Assembly (NCBI GenBank): GCA_963840275.1
Contig: CAWIYK010000007.1
Location: forward strand, 1-64,000
Reading direction: 5' to 3'
From: Actinophytocola sp963840275
GTDB taxonomy: Bacteria; Actinomycetota; Actinomycetes; Mycobacteriales; Pseudonocardiaceae
Length of the DNA: 64,000 nucleotides
Shown here: piece by piece, positions 60,852-64,000 of the stretch
How positions within the stretch are numbered: position 1 is the stretch's first letter
How the letters are laid out: the number at the start of each line of letters is the position of its first letter
The notes under the pieces: generated by a model
The model's database searches: none
Told to the model about the DNA's origin: nothing
What the model saw: the letters and a program-made list of their open reading frames with translations, nothing else
Made by a program: the position numbers and the translations under genes

Positions 60852-61976
60852 ATGGGACTGTATACAATGGACCCACTGGAGATCGCCGGCGGCTGGGTCA
60901 ACGGGTACGACCAGGTGCCCATGCCCGACGGCTCGCACGCGTCGCCACGGCGCGTGCTCGACCGGTTGCTCATCCCGTACCTGCACCGGTCGCCGTGTCT
61001 GGTCGCGTTCTCCGGCGGCCGCGACTCTTCCGTGCTGCTGGCCGCCGCCGTGTCGCTCGCGCGCCGAGAGGGCCTGCCCACCCCGGTACCGCTCACACTG
61101 TCCTATCCGGACGCCGCGGACGCAGACGAGGCCGAATGGCAACGCGTGGTGCTCGAACACCTCGGCGTCACAGATCGCATCGTGCTGACCGTCCACGACG
61201 AACACGACCCACTCGGCCCGGTCGCGACGCCGGTGCTGGCCCGCCACGGTCTGGTGTGGCCGCCGAACTTCGCGCCGACCGTACGGATGATGGGCATGGC
61301 GAGGGGTGGCGTGCTGCTCACCGGCGAGGGCGGCGACGAGGCGTTCGGCCTGAAGCGGATCACGCCGCTGACGAAGGTGCTCAAGTCCCGAGGCCGCGCC
61401 CCGGCCGGGGTGTATGCCGACGTGCCGGGCGCGCTGGCGCCCGCCGCGCTGCGCAGGCGGTCCGCGCTGCGGGACCGTTACGTCCGGCCGTGGCTACGCC
61501 CCGAGGTCGAGGTCGAGCTGGCCCACCGCGACGCCGCGGATGCTGCCGCGTTCGCGCTGCACGCCGGCCGCAACACGTGGCAGTTCGCGACCCGCCGGTG
61601 CGCACGCATCGGCTACGAGACGGTCCGAGTCATCGGGGCGGAGATGGACGTCGCGTACGTGCAGGCGTTCGCGGAGCCGGAGCTGGTCGCGTCCGTCGCG
61701 GCGGCGGGCGGCCTTCTCGGCTGGACGGGCCGAGCCGCGACGATGCGCGCGCTGTTCGGTGAGCTGCTGCCGCGCGAGGTGCTGGAGCGGAGAAGCAAGG
61801 CACGGTTCGCGAACGCCGTCTTCACCCGGCACACGCGAGAGTTCGCCCGCGGTTGGAACGGTGCTGGCGTGGACTCGGATCTCGTCGACCCCGAGGCACT
61901 GCGCGACACGTGGTTGTCCGCGACTCCGCACGCGCCGTCGATGTCTTTGCTGCAGCAGGCGTGGTTGGCGCGGTAG
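60852..61976 (+). CDS. Lasso-peptide cyclase (C protein), synthetase domain only
   Basis: A 374-residue asparagine-synthetase-like protein. ATP pyrophosphatase motif SGGRDSS (54-60) and the LLTGEGGDEAFG segment (about 157-167) are present. The N-terminal glutaminase domain with Cys2, found in AsnB and, degenerate, in most lasso cyclases (500-600 residues), is absent, and the short gap upstream has no room for it. It should adenylate Asp9 and form the isopeptide bond with Ala1. ATG 60852 has AAGGGGG upstream. Confidence 0.9.
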   Translation: MGLYTMDPLEIAGGWVNGYDQVPMPDGSHASPRRVLDRLLIPYLHRSPCLVAFSGGRDSSVLLAAAVSLARREGLPTPVPLTLSYPDAADADEAEWQRVVLEHLGVTDRIVLTVHDEHDPLGPVATPVLARHGLVWPPNFAPTVRMMGMARGGVLLTGEGGDEAFGLKRITPLTKVLKSRGRAPAGVYADVPGALAPAALRRRSALRDRYVRPWLRPEVEVELAHRDAADAAAFALHAGRNTWQFATRRCARIGYETVRVIGAEMDVAYVQAFAEPELVASVAAAGGLLGWTGRAATMRALFGELLPREVLERRSKARFANAVFTRHTREFARGWNGAGVDSDLVDPEALRDTWLSATPHAPSMSLLQQAWLAR

Positions 61977-62143
61977 GGCGTGTGGCCGCTGGCCCCCTCG
62001 AACCACGCTACCGGTTACCCCCGACAGGTCCGGCCGCTGGGAGTGTCGCCTGTGGACAAGTGTCCGGGTTGTGGATAACCGTGGCTGCGGCGTCCGGGAT
62101 TGTCGGGGGTTGGCCGTAGGCTGGAAAACGGGGGCCGGAGGCT

Positions 62144-62480
62144 CCGGTCGATCGGGATCAACGTGCCGTCGATGATCACGTAGGCCATATTCTCCCGTTT
62201 GGCCTTGCGCAGTGCGGCCCGCAGCTTGGGAACCCGCGCGGCCAGCAGCTCGACGGCTTCGTTGACATACCGCCAGCACGTCGTGGTCGACACCCCGAAT
62301 CCGGCCCGACCTCGGCGAACGGCTCGCCCTTACGCAGGTGCATCAGCACCAACAGGGCCTGCTGGCCGGGTTGAGCGCCCGCCACGGTGAGCCGATCTCC
62401 CGACGGTGAACGCGGACCAGCCCGGACACGAAGCCCAGGGTCTGACGTGACAACGGCAGCGCGGCACGGTAGAACAACAC
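62144..62480 (-). pseudogene. IS5-type transposase remnant
   Basis: The N-terminal third of an IS5-family (HTH_Tnp_4/DDE_Tnp_4) transposase in three frames. Pieces in order are LPLSRQTLGFVSGLVRVHRR, GQQALLVLMHLRKGEPFAEVG and STTTCWRYVNEAVELLAARV, then VIIDGTLIPIDR, which has the first Asp of the DDE triad. Two one-base deletions (near 62368 and 62310) break the frame, and the rest of the catalytic domain is gone. The flanking stretch 61977-62143 holds no gene. Confidence 0.85.
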
Positions 62481-62482
62481 AT

Positions 62483-62543
62483 GAAGCCCTTGGTTGTTGT
62501 ACGGACATGGATCTTGGTCGATTGCTGTCCTACCAAGGGCTTC
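62483..62543. repeat. 12-bp inverted repeat upstream of transposase remnant
   Basis: GAAGCCCTTGGT (62483-62494) and ACCAAGGGCTTC (62532-62543) are perfect complements with a 37-bp spacer. They lie just upstream of the transposase start and may be part of the IS end or of its promoter control. The stretch on to 62805 has no gene. Confidence 0.7.
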
Positions 62544-62805
62544 GTCACGTTTCCAGCACCGACACGCCGACGATCAACCAACCCCGGACCCTGCAACCCC
62601 TTACCCACCAACACATCCAGACCCAGGATGAAGGCTCAATGGTAGTCGTGCACGTTCCGGAGGACCAGTGCGCCTGAGTGCGCGCGGAGGAAACTCCTCG
62701 GTCAGGACGCGTTGCAGCGCGCCGCGTGGTGAAGTGGCGAAGTCGGCAACGCTGTAGCCAGTGTCTGGCCGTGCATCCATCTCGCCCGGTTGCGGCCCGC
62801 AACAA

Positions 62806-63936
62806 CTAGTCGCGGCCGCCGCGGCCTCGTAACGCCTCTCGCACACCGAAGCGGAACCGGGACAGTGCCGACTGATGCCGGCCCTCCGTATACCGCCCAT
62901 CCGGCAGCATCAGCGCACGCAGATACGCCGCCTTGTCGCGCAAGCCCGGCAGCTCCGGAAGCGTCGCGATCGCCTGTGCCGCAAAGGTCTTGTTCTCCTG
63001 CGTGTGCAGCGCCAGCCAGTGTTCCTCGCGGCGGGTGGGGGTGTAGGCCGCCGCCCACGCGCGCAGTGCGCCCGTCGGTTCGACGCCCAGTAGGCGTGCC
63101 GAGTCGGCCACCGCCGCTGCCACCACCGCCTGCACGCCCCACCTGGTGGCTCGGTCGATCAGCGCAATCTGTGCAGTGTCGTCGGGTGGGGACAGCTGCG
63201 CGACATCCCGCAGCGAGCCGAGGCGTAGCGGCCAGTCGCCCAGCGCCGCGTGGTAGCACGCGTGCAGGAAACGATTCGGCGCCGACAACGCGGTCAGCTG
63301 CCGGCCGCCCACGGTGAACTCCGTGCCCGCGTCCCACAATGCATCTATATCCACCCGCAGGCCCCACGGGCCCAGCACGAACGTCCGGTGCAGATCCAGC
63401 TCGACCCCGTCCGCACGCATCGTGGTGCCCTTGTCGAACCGGCGGTCGAAGCCCGGACGGGGTTCGGCGAGGATGCGGGTGAAGCCCGCGCCGGTGAGCA
63501 CCGCCACGGCACGGTCGAAGTGCTCCGGCCGGAACAGCAGGTCCAGATCGACGAACGACCGCAGCGCCGGCTCCGGATAGTCGAGATGCGCGTACGCGCT
63601 CCCCTTCAGCACCCTCGGCTCGACGCCGGCCTCCGTGAGACGGCTGTGCACCGCGACCAGCTGCTGCTCCAACGACAACACCCGCAGCAGCACCATCCGG
63701 TGCGCGGCCCGCGCCTGCTGGACCTGCGCCGGCGTCGCGGGCAGCCGGCCGGCGTCCACCGACGCGCGGAGCTGGCCCAGCACCCGGTGCGTGCGGGCCG
63801 CCGCCAGCAACCCCGCCCACGCCTCGTCGTCCAGCGGCGCCGACGGGAACGGGCGCGTCGCCTCGGTCAGCCCGTGGCCGGCGATCGCCAGCAGCGCCGC
63901 CGGGTAGCTGTCCTCACCGCACAGTCTGCGCGCCAC
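62806..63936 (-). CDS. Nucleotidyltransferase family protein (lasso tailoring)
   Basis: A 376-residue protein of the NTP_transf_5 family (PF14907). The core is VLKGSAYAHLDYPEPALRSF then VDLDLLF with the metal-binding Asp pair, and VELDLHRTF. This family recurs in lasso clusters that also have an HPrK-type kinase; in pseudomycoidin it adds hexoses on the phosphorylated C-terminal Ser. It is separated from the cyclase by IS debris. GTG 63936 overlaps the end of the upstream gene. Confidence 0.85.
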   Translation of the reverse strand: MARRLCGEDSYPAALLAIAGHGLTEATRPFPSAPLDDEAWAGLLAAARTHRVLGQLRASVDAGRLPATPAQVQQARAAHRMVLLRVLSLEQQLVAVHSRLTEAGVEPRVLKGSAYAHLDYPEPALRSFVDLDLLFRPEHFDRAVAVLTGAGFTRILAEPRPGFDRRFDKGTTMRADGVELDLHRTFVLGPWGLRVDIDALWDAGTEFTVGGRQLTALSAPNRFLHACYHAALGDWPLRLGSLRDVAQLSPPDDTAQIALIDRATRWGVQAVVAAAVADSARLLGVEPTGALRAWAAAYTPTRREEHWLALHTQENKTFAAQAIATLPELPGLRDKAAYLRALMLPDGRYTEGRHQSALSRFRFGVREALRGRGGRD

Positions 63937-64000
63937 CGCGAACCTCCTCGATCACGCCGCGGTAGTGGTCCACCAGGTTGGTCAGCCCGACGGACCTCGT
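63914..64000 (-). CDS. Partial gene, C-terminal 28 codons
   Basis: An open frame enters from the right edge and stops at TGA 63914-63916, with a helical, protein-like end (LTNLVDHYRGVIEEVRGGAQ). It overlaps the nucleotidyltransferase start by 23 bases, as expected for coupled genes. Too short to identify. Confidence 0.5.
   Translation of the reverse strand, partial: TRSVGLTNLVDHYRGVIEEVRGGAQTVR

Noticed and set aside
60757..61188. ORF overlapping precursor end and cyclase start
   Set aside because: It is out of frame with the cyclase and its sequence is a low-complexity shadow.
1..64000. CRISPR arrays, rRNA, prophage or PKS/NRPS modules
   Set aside because: No regular repeat-spacer array, rRNA sequence, phage structural gene or carrier/condensation domain was seen.

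Overview
The window is high-GC actinobacterial DNA with the gene style of Pseudonocardiales (Amycolatopsis, Saccharothrix, Lentzea and relatives). Evidence for this is the many GTG starts and ATGA/GTGA stop-start overlaps, a GlnX-GlnH-PknG locus, an F420-type PPOX protein, a DUF397 gene, SARP and DUF5134 genes and WXG/PPE-like genes. The species cannot be named from sequence alone.

Region 1 (67-24748) looks like the flank of a specialised-metabolite gene cluster. It has a macrolide/aromatic-type glycosyltransferase, a 3,4-ketoisomerase plus aminotransferase pair for a dTDP-3-amino-3,6-dideoxyhexose, two SDRs, an O-methyltransferase, two erythromycin-esterase homologues, a GNAT protein, a proline dehydrogenase, an acyltransferase, an LLM oxidoreductase, an NmrA-like reductase, an RCC1 propeller and a pair of paralogous membrane proteins. 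A DHA2 exporter, a two-component system, a SARP-NB-ARC regulator and a PfkB kinase follow. No PKS or NRPS lies in the window, so the scaffold genes would have to be beyond the left edge. Three divergent intergenic regions carry heptamers at 11-bp spacing that look like SARP operators.

Region 2 (24873-43121) is mostly housekeeping: a DUF5134 protein, the GlnX-GlnH-PknG signalling operon, a metallophosphoesterase, a thioesterase, a five-gene translationally coupled WXG/PPE-like operon, an AraC regulator, an L,D-transpeptidase, a cold-shock protein, a metal chaperone, a tRNA-Glu/Asp/Phe cluster, and DinB-like and PPOX proteins.

Region 3 (43377-55033) is one long tightly coupled surface-polysaccharide operon. 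It starts with a polyprenyl-phosphate sugar transferase and continues with a C-methyltransferase, a nucleotidylyltransferase, a PIG-L deacetylase, an epimerase, a DUF4910 protein, a flippase, a GT2, a pyruvyltransferase, an RmlC-like epimerase and a class-III aminotransferase. A PAP2 phosphatase converges on its end.

Region 4 (55783-64000) is the most interesting part: a lasso-peptide (RiPP) cluster with a 46-residue precursor gene at 60639-60779. The predicted core starts at Ala1, has Asp9 as ring acceptor and ends in Ser. Around it are a PqqD-like recognition element (B1), a Cys protease (B2), an HPr-kinase-like kinase, an ABC exporter, a cyclase reduced to the synthetase domain (no glutaminase domain) and a nucleotidyltransferase. 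Kinase plus nucleotidyltransferase plus C-terminal Ser predicts a tail-phosphorylated and possibly further decorated lasso peptide. The cluster is interrupted by a frameshifted XRE/DUF5753 regulator with its DUF397 partner and is flanked by an IS5-type transposase remnant.
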